A DNA stretch of 64,000 nucleotides from Brachybacterium sillae (GCF_025028335.1 NZ_JAFEUW010000001.1:806001-870000), one strand, 5' to 3'. Positions 1 through 10,506 are shown, counted from the first letter of the stretch. Notes: generated by a model from the sequence alone, not told the origin. Numbers and translations: made by a program.

Positions 1-1045
1 TCAGGGGGGTCCGCCCCAGCAGCGCGAACGCGGTGACACCGCCGGCGATGCCGAGCACCACCAGCAACAGGCCGCCGCGGGCGCCCCGCTCCAGCACCGG
101 CCCGATCGCGAAGTTGCCGAGGAGCCCCGCCACGCCGAAGCCGAGAAGCAGCGGCCCGATGAGGTCGACACCGACGCCTCCGCGCTGCTGCAGCAGCGGG
201 CTCACGTAGCTGTACACGGCGAACTGCCCCGTGACCGCCAGCAGTGTCACCGCCGCCACGGCCCGCACCCCGGGGACGGCCGCGGCGCGCCGCATGCCCG
301 TCACACCCACCGCTTCCGCCACGGGCACCGGCCGCACCCGGAACAGGACCACGATGAGCACCACCGCGGCGAGAGCGCCGACGAGACCGAAGGCCGCGCG
401 CCAGCCGAGCATCGCCCCGAGCCACGACGCCAACGGCACCCCGAGGACGACGGCGGCCCCGATGCCGGAGAAGGCCAGTGCCAGTGAGCGCTCCGCAGGG
501 GCGTCACCACCCTGGCGGATCGCGACCACGGGCAGCACCGACCAGTTCAGGCCGATGGCGAGGCCGGTGAGCAGGCGCGCGGCGAGAACGGTGCGGAAGT
601 CGGGAGCGAGCACCGTCAGCAGGCAGGAGAGGATCACCGCCACCAGGGAGGCGATGATGAGCAGGCGTCGGTCGAGACGCCCGGCGACCACCGGCACCAC
701 CAGCGATACCAGCGCGGCGAACAGACCGGGGACGGTGACGGTGAGGCCCGCCGTGCCGGTGCTCACCCCGAGGTCCTGCGCCATGAGCGTCAGCACCCCG
801 ATGGGCAGCTCCTCGATGGTGATGAGCACGAAGATGCCGGCGGCCAGGGCCACCAGGGCCGACAGGGAGCCACGTCGTCCACTCCTCGAGGTGATCCCCC
901 CGGGAATGGGTGCAGCCGACCGGGATGTCGGTGACGTGACGCGTTCGATGATGTCCTCCTGCTGGTCGCGGTGCTCTCCGACGCTACCCTGAGCAGGTCC
1001 GTGTCGTGCCTGCACCGGCACCGACTCGACCCCGTCGTGACCCAT
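1..1045 (-). CDS. MFS drug/sugar efflux transporter, 3' end cut by window edge
   Basis: The minus-strand frame is open from 1045 down to base 1 without a stop, so the C-terminus lies outside the window. The translation has a charged N-terminal tail of about 55 residues and then successive hydrophobic helices; helix 1 carries FVLITIEELPIGVL and a later stretch reads ARLLTGLAIGLNWSVLP, as in DHA1-type 12-helix exporters. It should be an inner-membrane proton-coupled efflux pump of unknown substrate. The start is uncertain: ATG at 1045 is the only ATG/GTG/TTG in frame before the first helix, and it lies 18 bases from the divergent gene at 1063. An AGGAGG near 955-960 has no standard start codon after it, so a non-canonical start is possible. 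Confidence 0.8.
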   Translation of the reverse strand, partial: MGHDGVESVPVQARHGPAQGSVGEHRDQQEDIIERVTSPTSRSAAPIPGGITSRSGRRGSLSALVALAAGIFVLITIEELPIGVLTLMAQDLGVSTGTAGLTVTVPGLFAALVSLVVPVVAGRLDRRLLIIASLVAVILSCLLTVLAPDFRTVLAARLLTGLAIGLNWSVLPVVAIRQGGDAPAERSLALAFSGIGAAVVLGVPLASWLGAMLGWRAAFGLVGALAAVVLIVVLFRVRPVPVAEAVGVTGMRRAAAVPGVRAVAAVTLLAVTGQFAVYSYVSPLLQQRGGVGVDLIGPLLLGFGVAGLLGNFAIGPVLERGARGGLLLVVLGIAGGVTAFALLGRTPL

Positions 1046-1062
1046 CACCCAGGAGTGTTCCC

Positions 1063-2139
1063 ATGGCCGGTGGCCTCGCCGCCCTTCTCGACGACGTCGC
1101 CGCGCTCGCGCGCCTGGCGGCCGCCAGCGCCGACGACGTCGCCGCCGCCAGTGCCCGCGCGAGTGCGAAGGCCGCTGGCGTGGTGGTGGATGACGCCGCC
1201 GTCACCCCGCAGTATGTGCGCGGCATCGAGCCCATGCGTGAAGTGCCGATCATCGCGAAGATCGCGCGCGGCTCCCTGATCAACAAACTGCTCGTGATCC
1301 TGCCGGTCGCGCTGCTGCTGTCGCAGTTCCTGCCATGGTTGCTGACGCCGCTGCTGATGCTCGGCGGCACCTACCTGTGCTTCGAGGGCGCAGAGAAGCT
1401 GTGGGAGCACCTGCGCGGTCACCACGCCGCCGACCAGGCCGCGGTGGAGCAGGGCCCTGAGGCGGAGAAGAAGATCGTCTCCAGTGCTGTGCGCACCGAC
1501 CTAATCCTCTCCGCGGAGATCATGGTCATCGCCCTGAACGAGGTGGCCGACCAGCCGCTGCTGAACCGGGCGATGATTCTCATCGTCGTCGGTGTGGCGA
1601 TCACACTGCTGGTGTACGGGGCGGTGGCGCTGCTGGTGAAGATCGACGACATCGGCCTGGGCATGATGGAGAAGGAGTCCGAGGCCTCGCAGCGCACCGG
1701 ACGGATGCTGGTCGCCGCCATGCCGAAGGTGATGACGGCGATCAGTTGGATCGGCATGATCGCCATGCTCTGGGTGGGCGGCCACATCATCCTGGTGGGC
1801 CTGGACGAGCTGGGGTGGCACGCCCCGTACGCCGCGGTGCATCACCTGGAGGAGGCCGTGCACGGGGTCCCCGGGGTCGGTGCTGCCCTGGCATGGCTGG
1901 TGAACACCTTCTTCTCGTTCCTGCTGGGCCTGGCCTGGGGTGCGGTGATCGTCGCGCTGCTGCACCTGCTGCCGTTCGGGAAGAAGCACGGCGCGGACGG
2001 CCACGGTGATGCCACCCACGGCCACGGTGCTACCGCGCAGGGGGCGGGCTCGGACTCCGCTGCCGCACACTCCGAGGGCGCGCCCTGCGGCAGTGTCGCC
2101 GTGGACGACTCGACCGGCGGGGCTCAGCGCAGCCGGTGA
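1063..2139 (+). CDS. DUF808 (YedI-type) inner-membrane protein
   Basis: Protein of 358 aa starting at ATG 1063 behind AGGAG (1051-1055). The N-terminal stretch (MAGGLAALLDDVAALARLAA) and the following part with VTPQYVRGIEP and AEKLWEHL match my recollection of the DUF808/YedI family, which has several membrane helices and no defined biochemical role. Hydrophobic segments are visible around residues 93-125, 170-200, 225-255 and 285-310. The C-terminal 40 residues are His/Gly/Ala-rich (HGADGHGDATHGHG) and may bind metal or be disordered. It runs convergently into the YdcF-like gene and their 3' ends overlap by 16 bases. Confidence 0.85.
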   Translation: MAGGLAALLDDVAALARLAAASADDVAAASARASAKAAGVVVDDAAVTPQYVRGIEPMREVPIIAKIARGSLINKLLVILPVALLLSQFLPWLLTPLLMLGGTYLCFEGAEKLWEHLRGHHAADQAAVEQGPEAEKKIVSSAVRTDLILSAEIMVIALNEVADQPLLNRAMILIVVGVAITLLVYGAVALLVKIDDIGLGMMEKESEASQRTGRMLVAAMPKVMTAISWIGMIAMLWVGGHIILVGLDELGWHAPYAAVHHLEEAVHGVPGVGAALAWLVNTFFSFLLGLAWGAVIVALLHLLPFGKKHGADGHGDATHGHGATAQGAGSDSAAAHSEGAPCGSVAVDDSTGGAQRSR

Positions 2140-2753
2140 CCCTCGCGGCGGGCGCGTCGCAGCGCCGGCACGCCCAGCCGCAGTTCCCCGAACCGTACGC
2201 CGATACCCTCCCACCAGCGGTGCTCCTCGCCGCGCTCCAGGCACCGCGCGAGGTGCGGGTACCAGGTGTGCAGGTAGGCGCGGGCCAGCTGGGCGTGCAG
2301 GGGTTGGGAGACGATTCGGATCCGGTCGAACTCCTCGAGCTGCGGCGCACTGAGGTGCACGTTCTCCACGGTGCTGCGGGAGGCGCTCTCCTGCAGGATC
2401 TCCCCGGTGAAGCCGCGTTCGGTGCGGGCGTAGCGGGCCATGAGCTCGGCCTCCGGGACTGGTCCGCGCTCGCAGCCGCCGGTCAGCAGCAGGACAGAGC
2501 GGGGCGCGGCCGAGTCCAGTGACCGCAGTCCCGCCCGCACCCGCCAGCGGTTGATGACGTTCGCCCGCGTGGCCGACACGTTGCCGTAGCCGAGGACCAT
2601 CACCACCAGGCTGCCCTCGCGGCGCGGCCCGACCAGCGCCCGGGTGGCGCGGTGGGCGACGACCTCTGCGGCCACCTGCGCGGCGATGAGGGTGCCGAGC
2701 GTCGCCGCGGCGAGGACCCGGGGAGCAGAGCCGCGCGTCACGAGCGACCTCAC
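2124..2753 (-). CDS. YdcF-like DUF218 domain protein, N-terminally anchored
   Basis: Protein of 209 aa read from GTG 2753, whose GTGA overlaps the stop of the upstream acetyltransferase gene by four bases, indicating translational coupling. A hydrophobic helix spans about residues 12-32. The DUF218 fold is recognised from VVMVLGYGN, RANVINRWRVRAG, SVLLLTGGCERG and ESASRSTVENV, the last being the acidic/Ser/Thr/Asn motif of the family. Members are membrane-anchored envelope proteins linked to vancomycin sensitivity (SanA) or elongation (ElyC) in other bacteria; the substrate here is unknown. Its 3' end overlaps the DUF808 gene. Confidence 0.85.
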   Translation of the reverse strand: MRSLVTRGSAPRVLAAATLGTLIAAQVAAEVVAHRATRALVGPRREGSLVVMVLGYGNVSATRANVINRWRVRAGLRSLDSAAPRSVLLLTGGCERGPVPEAELMARYARTERGFTGEILQESASRSTVENVHLSAPQLEEFDRIRIVSQPLHAQLARAYLHTWYPHLARCLERGEEHRWWEGIGVRFGELRLGVPALRRARREGHRLR

Positions 2754-3391
2754 CCGGTGCTCCGCTCGGTCTCGGATCGACGGGGCCGCGGATCGGTGGG
2801 CAGCAGCGCGAAGACGAGGGTGTCGGTCCACTCCCCCTTGATCCACCAGTCGGCCCGGTGCCGTCCCTCGCGCACCATGCCGAGCCGTGCGGCCAGGCGG
2901 GCGGACCTGGTGTTCCGGGCGTCCATCCGCGCGACCAGGCGACGCACCGGCCCGTGGTCCATGACCTGGGTGACCACGGCCGCGACCGCGTCGGTGGCGA
3001 GGCCCCGACCGCCGCTGTCGGGGTCGAACACCCAGCTGATCTCCGCCTCGCCGCGCTGGCGCCCGGTCATCCACACGGCGATGTCACCGATCACCGTGCC
3101 CTCATGCTCGACGGCGAGGTTCACAGCGCGGGGCGGGCCGTCCAGGCGCAGCCGGCCGGTGCGGCGCTCGGCCTCGGCCCGGGCCCTGTCCGCATCCCAG
3201 GGGTCATCGAGCAGGTACCGGGCGACATCCGCCCGGGCGTAGTACCGCTGCAGCGCCGGGGCGTCGGCGGGGCTGATGCCGCGCAGCAGCAGGCGGTCGG
3301 TGCGCAGCGGCCAGTCGGTGGCGGCATCGGCGGGCACGTCGCCGGAGGCGCGGGTGGGATCGGTCGGCTCGACACCGTCGGTGGGGGGCAT
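2750..3391 (-). CDS. GNAT N-acetyltransferase (RimJ/RimL-like)
   Basis: Protein of 213 aa. After a Pro/Asp-rich tail, LRTDRLLLRGISPADAPAL is the usual opening strand of RimJ/RimL-type GNATs, followed by GTVIGDIAVW, the acetyl-CoA loop GGRGLATDAVAAVV and the ARNT-like NTRSARLAARLGM helix. These enzymes acetylate protein N-termini, amino sugars or drugs; nothing in the sequence fixes the acceptor. ATG 3391 was chosen because the conserved domain begins some 25 residues later; an in-frame ATG at 3541 would add 50 poorly conserved residues. It forms a two-gene operon with the DUF218 gene. Confidence 0.85.
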   Translation of the reverse strand: MPPTDGVEPTDPTRASGDVPADAATDWPLRTDRLLLRGISPADAPALQRYYARADVARYLLDDPWDADRARAEAERRTGRLRLDGPPRAVNLAVEHEGTVIGDIAVWMTGRQRGEAEISWVFDPDSGGRGLATDAVAAVVTQVMDHGPVRRLVARMDARNTRSARLAARLGMVREGRHRADWWIKGEWTDTLVFALLPTDPRPRRSETERSTG

Positions 3392-3572
3392 GGTCACGAG
3401 GGTAGGGCCGCGCCGCTCCCGTGTGCACGATGACCACTCACCACCTCCCCTCGCAGCCCCGGCCGCACCCGCAGCCGGTCCCCGCGTGCGTCCGTGGCTT
3501 GTGGACCGGGCGGGCTCGGCGCACAGTGGACCCGTCGACACCCGTCGACGCCCGTCGTGGAGGGAGTTGCCC

Positions 3573-5267
3573 GTGCTGATCTCGCAGACCGCCGATCTGT
3601 GGTGGAAGAGCGCCGTCGTCTACTGCCTGGACATCGAGACGTTCTTCGATGCCGACGACGACGGGGTGGGTGACATCTCCGGCCTGGTGCAGCGCATCGA
3701 CTACCTGGCGGAGCTGGGGGTGACGTGTCTGTGGCTGATGCCGTTCAGCCCCAGCGGCGGTCGCGATGACGGGTATGACATCACCGACCACCTGGCGGTC
3801 GATCCGCGGCTGGGCGACGTCGGCGACATGGTGGATCTGGTGCGCACCGCGAAGAGCCGCGGCATGCGCGTGATCATGGACCTGGTCGTGAACCACACCT
3901 CCGACAAGCACCCGTGGTTCCGTCAGGCCCGCCGCTCCCCCGACAACCGTTTCCGGGACTACTACGTGTGGGCCGACGAACCCCCGGGGGACACCTCCGA
4001 CCTGGTGGTCTTCCCCGACGCCGAGGACTCCGTGTGGCAGTACGACGAGAAGGCCGGGCAGTACTACCTGCACAACTTCTACCGGGAGCAGCCCGACCTG
4101 AACGTCGCCAACCCGGCGGTGCAGGCGGAGATCGCGAAGATCATCGGTTTCTGGATGCAGATGGGCATGGACGGTTTCCGCGTGGATGCGGTGCCGTTCT
4201 TCCTCGACGACCGCGGCCTCACCCCGCAGTGGCGCGAGCGGTTCTCCGATCCCCACGGTTACCTGCGGGACCTGTCGTTCCTGGTGCGCCGCCGGCAGGG
4301 GGACGCGATCCTGCTGGGTGAGGTGAACCTCGACTACGAGGAGCAGGTGGACTACTTCGGTGGGGAGGACGGCGACGAGCTGACGATGATGTTCGACTTC
4401 GAACTCATGCAGCGCACCCACCTGGCGTTCGCCCGGCAGGACGCCACCCCGATCGCGGAGACTCTGCGACGACGCCCGGCGCTGTCACGGCGCAGCCAGT
4501 TCGCCACCTTCCTGCGCAACCACGACGAGCTCACCCTCGACAAGCTCACCGACTCCGAACGGCAGGAGGTGTTCGACGCCTTCGGCCCCGAGGAGGACAT
4601 GCAGCTGTTCGGCCGCGGACTGCGGCGCCGCCTCCCCCCGATGCTGGAGGGTGATCCGCGCCGCCTGCGGATGGCGTACTCGCTGCTGTTCTCCCTGCCC
4701 GGCACCCCCGTGCTGTTCTATGGGGAGGAGATCGGCATGGGCGAGAACCTGGAGCGGCCCGGCCGGATGGCGGTGCGCACCCCGATGCAGTGGACGGCCG
4801 GGAAGAACGGCGGGTTCTCCGTGGTGCCGCCGTCACGCCTGGTCGCACCGCTCACCACCGGCGCCTACGGGCCGGAGCACGTCAACGCCGAGGACCAGCG
4901 GCGCGACCCGGACTCGCTGTTGGCGTTCCTCACCGCGCTGGCGCACCGGTACCGGGAGTGCCCCGAGGTGGGGATGGGCTCGACGGCGGTGCTGGAGACC
5001 GACCGCCCCGCCGTGCTCGCGCACTGCTGCACCTGGACCCCGTATGGCGGGGGCTCGTCCCGCTCCCTGCTGGTGCACAACCTCTCCCATGAGGCCACCA
5101 CCGTGGAGATGCACCTGCCGCAGCAGACGGAGGGGACGGAGCTGTTGGACCTGTTCAGCCACGAGCGGCATGAGGTGGGTCGCGACGGCCTGGTGCGCCT
5201 GGAGCTGGACGCCTATGGGCATCACTGGCTGCGGCTGCTCACGCCCGACGACCGGCGCCTGCGCTGA
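3573..5267 (+). CDS. GH13 alpha-glucosidase/trehalose synthase-like enzyme
   Basis: Protein of 564 aa from GTG 3573 behind GGAGGGAG (3559-3566). All four GH13 signatures are present: DLVVNH (103-108), GFRVDAVP with nucleophile Asp205, LLGEV with acid/base Glu250 and RNHDE with Asp318. DGDG-type and HPWFRQARRSPDN segments resemble maltose alpha-D-glucosyltransferase (TreS), as does the overall length, and a C-terminal beta domain begins near residue 440. It has no signal peptide, so it is cytosolic and probably acts on maltose, trehalose or short glucans. The TreS assignment is only by resemblance; a general alpha-glucosidase or sucrose-active enzyme is possible. The neighbours give no pathway clue. 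Confidence 0.85.
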   Translation: MLISQTADLWWKSAVVYCLDIETFFDADDDGVGDISGLVQRIDYLAELGVTCLWLMPFSPSGGRDDGYDITDHLAVDPRLGDVGDMVDLVRTAKSRGMRVIMDLVVNHTSDKHPWFRQARRSPDNRFRDYYVWADEPPGDTSDLVVFPDAEDSVWQYDEKAGQYYLHNFYREQPDLNVANPAVQAEIAKIIGFWMQMGMDGFRVDAVPFFLDDRGLTPQWRERFSDPHGYLRDLSFLVRRRQGDAILLGEVNLDYEEQVDYFGGEDGDELTMMFDFELMQRTHLAFARQDATPIAETLRRRPALSRRSQFATFLRNHDELTLDKLTDSERQEVFDAFGPEEDMQLFGRGLRRRLPPMLEGDPRRLRMAYSLLFSLPGTPVLFYGEEIGMGENLERPGRMAVRTPMQWTAGKNGGFSVVPPSRLVAPLTTGAYGPEHVNAEDQRRDPDSLLAFLTALAHRYRECPEVGMGSTAVLETDRPAVLAHCCTWTPYGGGSSRSLLVHNLSHEATTVEMHLPQQTEGTELLDLFSHERHEVGRDGLVRLELDAYGHHWLRLLTPDDRRLR

Positions 5268-5365
5268 CGGGGTTGGGAACGGTCCCAGCCCCACGCCGGG
5301 CAGCGGCGGGATGATCGCCATGCGGGGCACATTCCCGTCGACAGGAGAGTCAGCCATGTCCAGCG

Positions 5366-6664
5366 ATGACACCCGCCTCCGTCCTCGACGCACTCGACCG
5401 CAGGGCCGAGGAGACCGCCGGGGACATGATCGAGTGGCGCCACCACCTGCATCAGCATCCGGAGCTGTCGAACCGGGAGGAGCAGACCGCGGCGTTCATC
5501 GCCGAGCGGCTGGCCGAGTTCGACCTTGACGAGGTCCGCACCGACGTGGCCGGCCACGGGGTGGTGGCGGTGCTGCGCGGCGGAGCCGAGCCCGACGGGG
5601 ACACGGCCGGCACCGTGCTGCTGCGGGCCGACATCGACGCCCTGCCGGTGCCGGATGAGTCGGCCGTGGATTTCGCCTCCGAGGTGATAGACACCGGGTA
5701 CCCGGGCGGGCCGTTCCCCGTCTCCCACGCCTGCGGGCACGACTGCCACACCGCCATGCTGCTCGGGGCGATGCGGATCCTCGCCGAACAGCGCGATCAG
5801 AACCCCGGCACGATCGTCGCGGTGTTCCAGCCGGCCGAGGAGGGCGCCCCGCCGGATGAGCTCGGCGGTGCCCGCCACATACTCGACGAGGGCGCCCTGG
5901 ACGGTCTCGAGCCGACGATGGCCTTCGGCATGCACGTCCAGCCCTTCCCCAAGGGCATGGTGGCGGCGCGGGCCGGCAACCAGTTCGGGGCTTCGTGCAT
6001 GGTGAAGATCACCGTCACCGGGGAGCAGGTGCACGGTTCCACCCCGTGGAAGGGCAAGGACCCGATGCCCGCCGCCGGGTCGATCCTCAGTGGGATCGGG
6101 CAGATCTACCGGCAGCTCAATGCCTTCGACGCGTTCACCGTGTCGATCGGGCACGTGCAGGACGTCGGCCGGTTCAACGTCATCGGTCGCACGGTCACGC
6201 TGTGGGGCACGATCCGCGCCACCCGTCAGGAGCGGATGCAGGAGCTGCAGGAGCGGGTGGAGCGCCTGGCCGTCGGCAGCACCGAGGCGATGGGGTGCAC
6301 CGCCGAGGTGGAGTTCCTGCAGGATGTGCCGCCGGTCCACAACCGCACCGAGTGGGTGGAGGCCCTCTCCCCCACCTTCGCCGACGTCGTGGGCGCGGAG
6401 AAGGTGCTGCCGTCACCCCCGACGCTCGGCTACGACGACGTCTCGGAGTTCGTCAACCGCTACGGCGGGCTCTACGTCGGTCTCGGAGTGCAGGACACGC
6501 AGCTGAACGAGGCCGGTGACGACCTGGAGAACGAACCCGGGGGCCGCGGCATGGTCCCGAACCACCATCCCGCGTTCTACGCCGATAACGAGACCCTGGT
6601 GAAGGGCGTGCTGTTGCACGCGCATGTCGCCGTCGACCATCTGTGGGGCCGCGCGACGGTCTGA
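5366..6664 (+). CDS. M20D-family amidohydrolase (N-acyl amino acid / IAA-conjugate hydrolase type)
   Basis: Protein of 432 aa. The M20D metal site is visible: HACGHD at 121-126 (Cys123, His125), QPAEEG at 155-160 (Glu158, Glu159), MHV further on and a C-terminal NHHPAFYAD. Members hydrolyse N-acyl or N-benzoyl amino acids or auxin conjugates in the cytosol using a binuclear metal centre; the substrate is not predictable. The start is odd. The obvious ribosome site (CAGGAG, 5342-5347) sits 9 bases before ATG 5356, but that ATG is in another frame; the enzyme's own frame starts at ATG 5366, about 19 bases from the site. A one-base error or an unusual start may be involved. Confidence 0.85.
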   Translation: MTPASVLDALDRRAEETAGDMIEWRHHLHQHPELSNREEQTAAFIAERLAEFDLDEVRTDVAGHGVVAVLRGGAEPDGDTAGTVLLRADIDALPVPDESAVDFASEVIDTGYPGGPFPVSHACGHDCHTAMLLGAMRILAEQRDQNPGTIVAVFQPAEEGAPPDELGGARHILDEGALDGLEPTMAFGMHVQPFPKGMVAARAGNQFGASCMVKITVTGEQVHGSTPWKGKDPMPAAGSILSGIGQIYRQLNAFDAFTVSIGHVQDVGRFNVIGRTVTLWGTIRATRQERMQELQERVERLAVGSTEAMGCTAEVEFLQDVPPVHNRTEWVEALSPTFADVVGAEKVLPSPPTLGYDDVSEFVNRYGGLYVGLGVQDTQLNEAGDDLENEPGGRGMVPNHHPAFYADNETLVKGVLLHAHVAVDHLWGRATV

Positions 6665-6783
6665 CCACGCGGGTCGGGCCGGGCGCGTCCCGATCCGGCC
6701 CCGGATGACGCCGCGGGTGTCCGCCGTGAGGCGGGCGCCCGCGGTGCGCGTCGGGGCCCAGCCCGGGTCTCAGGGCGAGGGCG

Positions 6784-7779
<996 letters not shown>

Positions 7780-8005
7780 GGGCGCTCCCTTCGGTGGGGT
7801 CGATCGGCCTCTGCCACGGTAGTCCTGTCCTGCCCTTGAGGGAGAGCGACGGCGGGAGGTCGGCCTGGAACGGCGACCGCGGGGTTGTCCCTCTGTGTCG
7901 GGTTCAGGTGAAGCGGGCATGCTGGGGCCGTCCTGGGGTGGGGCGCCCGGGCCAGCATCGGCCGGCCCCTCGCCCCGCCCCCGCCACCGCCCTGAAGGAG
8001 CACCC

Positions 8006-8332
8006 ATGATCCTCATCAACGTGAAGTTCCCGGTGAAGCCCGAGTACGTCGACGAGTGGCCGCGGATCATCGAGGACTTCACCCGTGCCACCCGCGAGGA
8101 GCCCGGCAACCTGTGGTTCGAGTGGTCCCGCAGCCTGGAGGATCCGAACACCTTTGTCCTGCTGGAGGCCTTCACCGACGACGGCGCCGAGCCGCACGTG
8201 ACCTCCGAGCACTTCCGGGTCATGCAGCGGGAGTTCCCGCAGTACCTCGCCGCGACGCCGCAGATCGTCTCCCGCCAGGTCGAGGGCGAGGAGGGCTGGG
8301 GGCCGATGGGCGAGCTGTCTGTCGAGGATTGA
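8006..8332 (+). CDS. ABM-domain (YgiN-like) putative quinol monooxygenase
   Basis: Protein of 108 aa from ATG 8006 behind AAGGAG (7995-8000). MILINVKFPVKPEYVDEW, the EPGNLWFEWSRS centre and the EHFRVM helix are typical of the dimeric alpha/beta ferredoxin-like ABM fold. Family members act as cofactor-free quinol monooxygenases or as dimeric heme/stress proteins. It is transcribed away from the quinone/enone reductase-like gene at 6784-7779, a pairing that would suit shared electrophile or quinone chemistry, though that is inference. Confidence 0.88.
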   Translation: MILINVKFPVKPEYVDEWPRIIEDFTRATREEPGNLWFEWSRSLEDPNTFVLLEAFTDDGAEPHVTSEHFRVMQREFPQYLAATPQIVSRQVEGEEGWGPMGELSVED

Positions 8333-8397
8333 CGCTCCCCGCGGCGGTGCCACGCGGCACCCGGTCGCAGGGGCCGGCGTCCGTGCCCGGATGCGTG

Positions 8398-8435
8398 CCG
8401 CCCCGCTCCGACGATCCGGCGCCAGAGCGGGGCGG
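8398..8435. terminator. Probable bidirectional transcription terminator hairpin
   Basis: CCGCCCCGCTC (8398-8408) pairs perfectly with GAGCGGGGCGG (8425-8435) over 11 bases around a 16-base loop, between two convergent genes. There is no clear U-tract. A second, bulged G/C stem lies at about 8464-8486. Confidence 0.5.
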
Positions 8436-8503
8436 TCGGGGAACAGACACCCCGAGAGCAAGAGGGAGGGGCTTGGGCCCCATCCCTCACCGCTCGGGGT
8501 CGA

Positions 8504-9117
8504 TCACATGGACGCCTTCTGCGTGCCGGAGTACGAGGCGCGACCCCACAGTGAGGACTTCGTGGTGTTCGTCCACGTGCGGATGCCACCGCACGAGCCG
8601 ATGTACGAGGACTGCGCATCGAAGCCGGTGTAGCGGGAGCGCAGCACCGGGTAGTCGCATCCCAGACACGGCGGCACGTGCACCTGCATCTTCGACGGTC
8701 CGGAGTACACGAAGGTGTAGGTGGAGGTGCCGTCGGGGTTGCGGGTCTCCCCCTTGTAGCTCCAGCTGCCGATCCCGTCGGACCGAGTGACCGTCCAGCT
8801 GAGGCCCTGCAGAGTGGACGTGGTGGTGAAGGTGAGGTCGGCGAGATCGCCGTAACCGGGGTGTCGGCGTCGAGCCAGAACCCCTTGGCGTTCGCACCCA
8901 GGGTGGTGTCGTTCTCGTTGGTCGCATCCAGCTGGATGTAGCACCCGGTGCCGCTGGCGACCTCCCGCATGGCCACGAACCAGTTGCGGTAGATCGGCGT
9001 GATCGGGTAGGGGTACTGGCCGCTGCTGGCGAGCGCAGGAGCGGTGGCGGTGAGGGCCGCGGCCGGGGCGGTCCAGGCGGCACCGCGGACCACGGCGCGA
9101 CGAGTGGGGGTCGACAT
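8504..9117 (-). pseudogene. Secreted (Tat-type signal) small protein, broken by a one-base frameshift
   Basis: From ATG 9117 the translation begins with a twin-arginine-like leader (TRRAVVRGAAWTAPAAALTA, then ALAS), giving an exported protein. The first part reads through YIQLDATNENDTTLGANAKG to about residue 85; the natural continuation (YGDLADLTF to GTQKASM, stop at 8504) is in another frame. Adding one C to the CCCC run at 8858-8861 (minus-strand sense) joins the halves into about 204 residues. The second half has CXXC-type cysteines and YTFVYSGP, a beta-rich look. I do not recognise the family. It may be a true pseudogene or a sequencing error. Confidence 0.6.
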
Positions 9118-9322
9118 CAGTCAGTCTCTCCTCGGAGTGCGGGGCTGCTGGGGCGAACCGGGTGCCCGCGAGCACAGCCCTGACAATAAGGGCCACTCGG
9201 ACATAGTAGGGCACTATGGGCGGCTGTGACCGCTCTCCCGGATGCCCCGGGCGCTACACCTCCGGGATCCCGGAAGGCCCCTGGGCAGAGACCCGTCAGG
9301 CCGGGATGACACGATCGGCACC

Positions 9323-10212
9323 ATGAGGAACCGCCTTCCCGACCTCCCCCTGCCCGACCAGCATGGCCGCACCTGGTTGATCACCGGCGCCACCAACGGC
9401 TTGGGCCGGGAGACCGCCCGTGCCGCCGCCCGCGCCGGCGCCCGCATCCTTCTGACCTCCCGCGATAAGGACCGGGGTCAGCAGGTCGCCGCCGCGTTGG
9501 GCGACGCCCGCGTGATCGCCCTCGACTTCACCGACCTCGCCTCCGTCCGGGCCGGTTCCGCCACGGTGGACGAGCCGATCGACGTGCTGGTCAACTGCGC
9601 CGGGGGCCTAACGACCTCCCGCAGCGAGACCGTCGACGGCCACGAGAGCGTCCTGGCGATGAACGTGCTGGGGCCGTTCGCCCTGACGAACCTGGTGGCG
9701 GATCGACTGCGCGGCCGCGTGGTGATCGTCGGCTCCAATTCCCACCGCCAGGTGCATCTGGACCTGGAGGACCTCCAGCTGCGCCGCGGGTGGAACCCGA
9801 TGAAGGCCTACGGCCGCTCGAAACTCGCCGACATGCTGTGGGCGCTGGAGCTGGGGCGGCGCCTCGAGATGACCGGAGTGTCGGTGATGCTGGCGCATCC
9901 AGGGTGGGCGCTCACGAACATCCAGAACCGTTTCGGCCGCGGGCGAATGCCGCGATCACGGCGGTGTCGTCGCTGTGGGCGCAGTCGGCGGCCGATGGCG
10001 CCCAGCCGATCCTGCACGCCGCCGCCGGTGAGGTGCCGCCGCTGAGCTACGTGGGGCCCTCCGGTTTCCAGTCGCTGCGCGGCACGCCGACGCTCGACGG
10101 ACGCAGCGCTGAGACCTCCGATCCGCAGCTGGCCCGGCGCCTGTGGGACGAGCTCGCACGGCTGACGGACACCGACTTGCCCACCGGTGCCGTCCCGCAT
10201 CACCGGGCATGA
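9323..10212 (+). pseudogene. Short-chain dehydrogenase, broken by a one-base frameshift
   Basis: ATG 9323 opens an SDR: TWLITGATNGLGRETARAA (cofactor loop TGATNGLG), NCAGG, VGSNSHRQVH and the catalytic YGRSK. The order matches the retinol-dehydrogenase/oxidoreductase branch, about 296 residues in all. After LAHPGWALTNIQNRFGRG the frame is lost; the C-terminal part (AAITAVSSLWAQSAADGAQP and GPSGFQSLRG) continues in another frame to 10212. One extra G in the GGG at 9941-9943 restores it. The stop overlaps the next start by ATGA. Real decay and sequence error both fit. Confidence 0.7.
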
Positions 10213-10380
10213 CCTCGGATATGACCTCGGGGCCGCGCGGCGCCCACCCCGCCGCGTCGTCGGACGGGGGCGAGGATCCCCCGCTGCGCGAGGCCCTGGC
10301 CCGGGCGATCCGTGACCTGCTCCATGCGCGCACCCGCGACGGTCAGGCGCGCACGATCTGCCCCTCGGAGGTACGCGGTC
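10209..10380 (+). pseudogene. DUF3253-like fragment, C-terminus missing
   Basis: ATG 10209 overlaps the SDR stop as ATGA. The translation LREALARAIRDLLHARTRDG followed by TICPSEV resembles the start of small DUF3253 proteins, whose hallmark is ICPSE. After CPSEV the similarity ends and the frame simply runs on into the antisense of the next gene, so the second half of the domain is absent or shifted. The function of DUF3253 is unknown. The end coordinate marks where likeness stops, not a stop codon. Confidence 0.45.
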
Positions 10381-10506
10381 GGCCCGCGATTCCAGCGCTG
10401 AGAAGGCCGACTCGGAGCATCGGCGCGCCCGCCCTGGCCCGCCGTCATGCACCGGCCCGCCCGCGCCGTCGGGGCGACGGGACGGGCGGGCCAGGACGAT
10501 GCGTCG

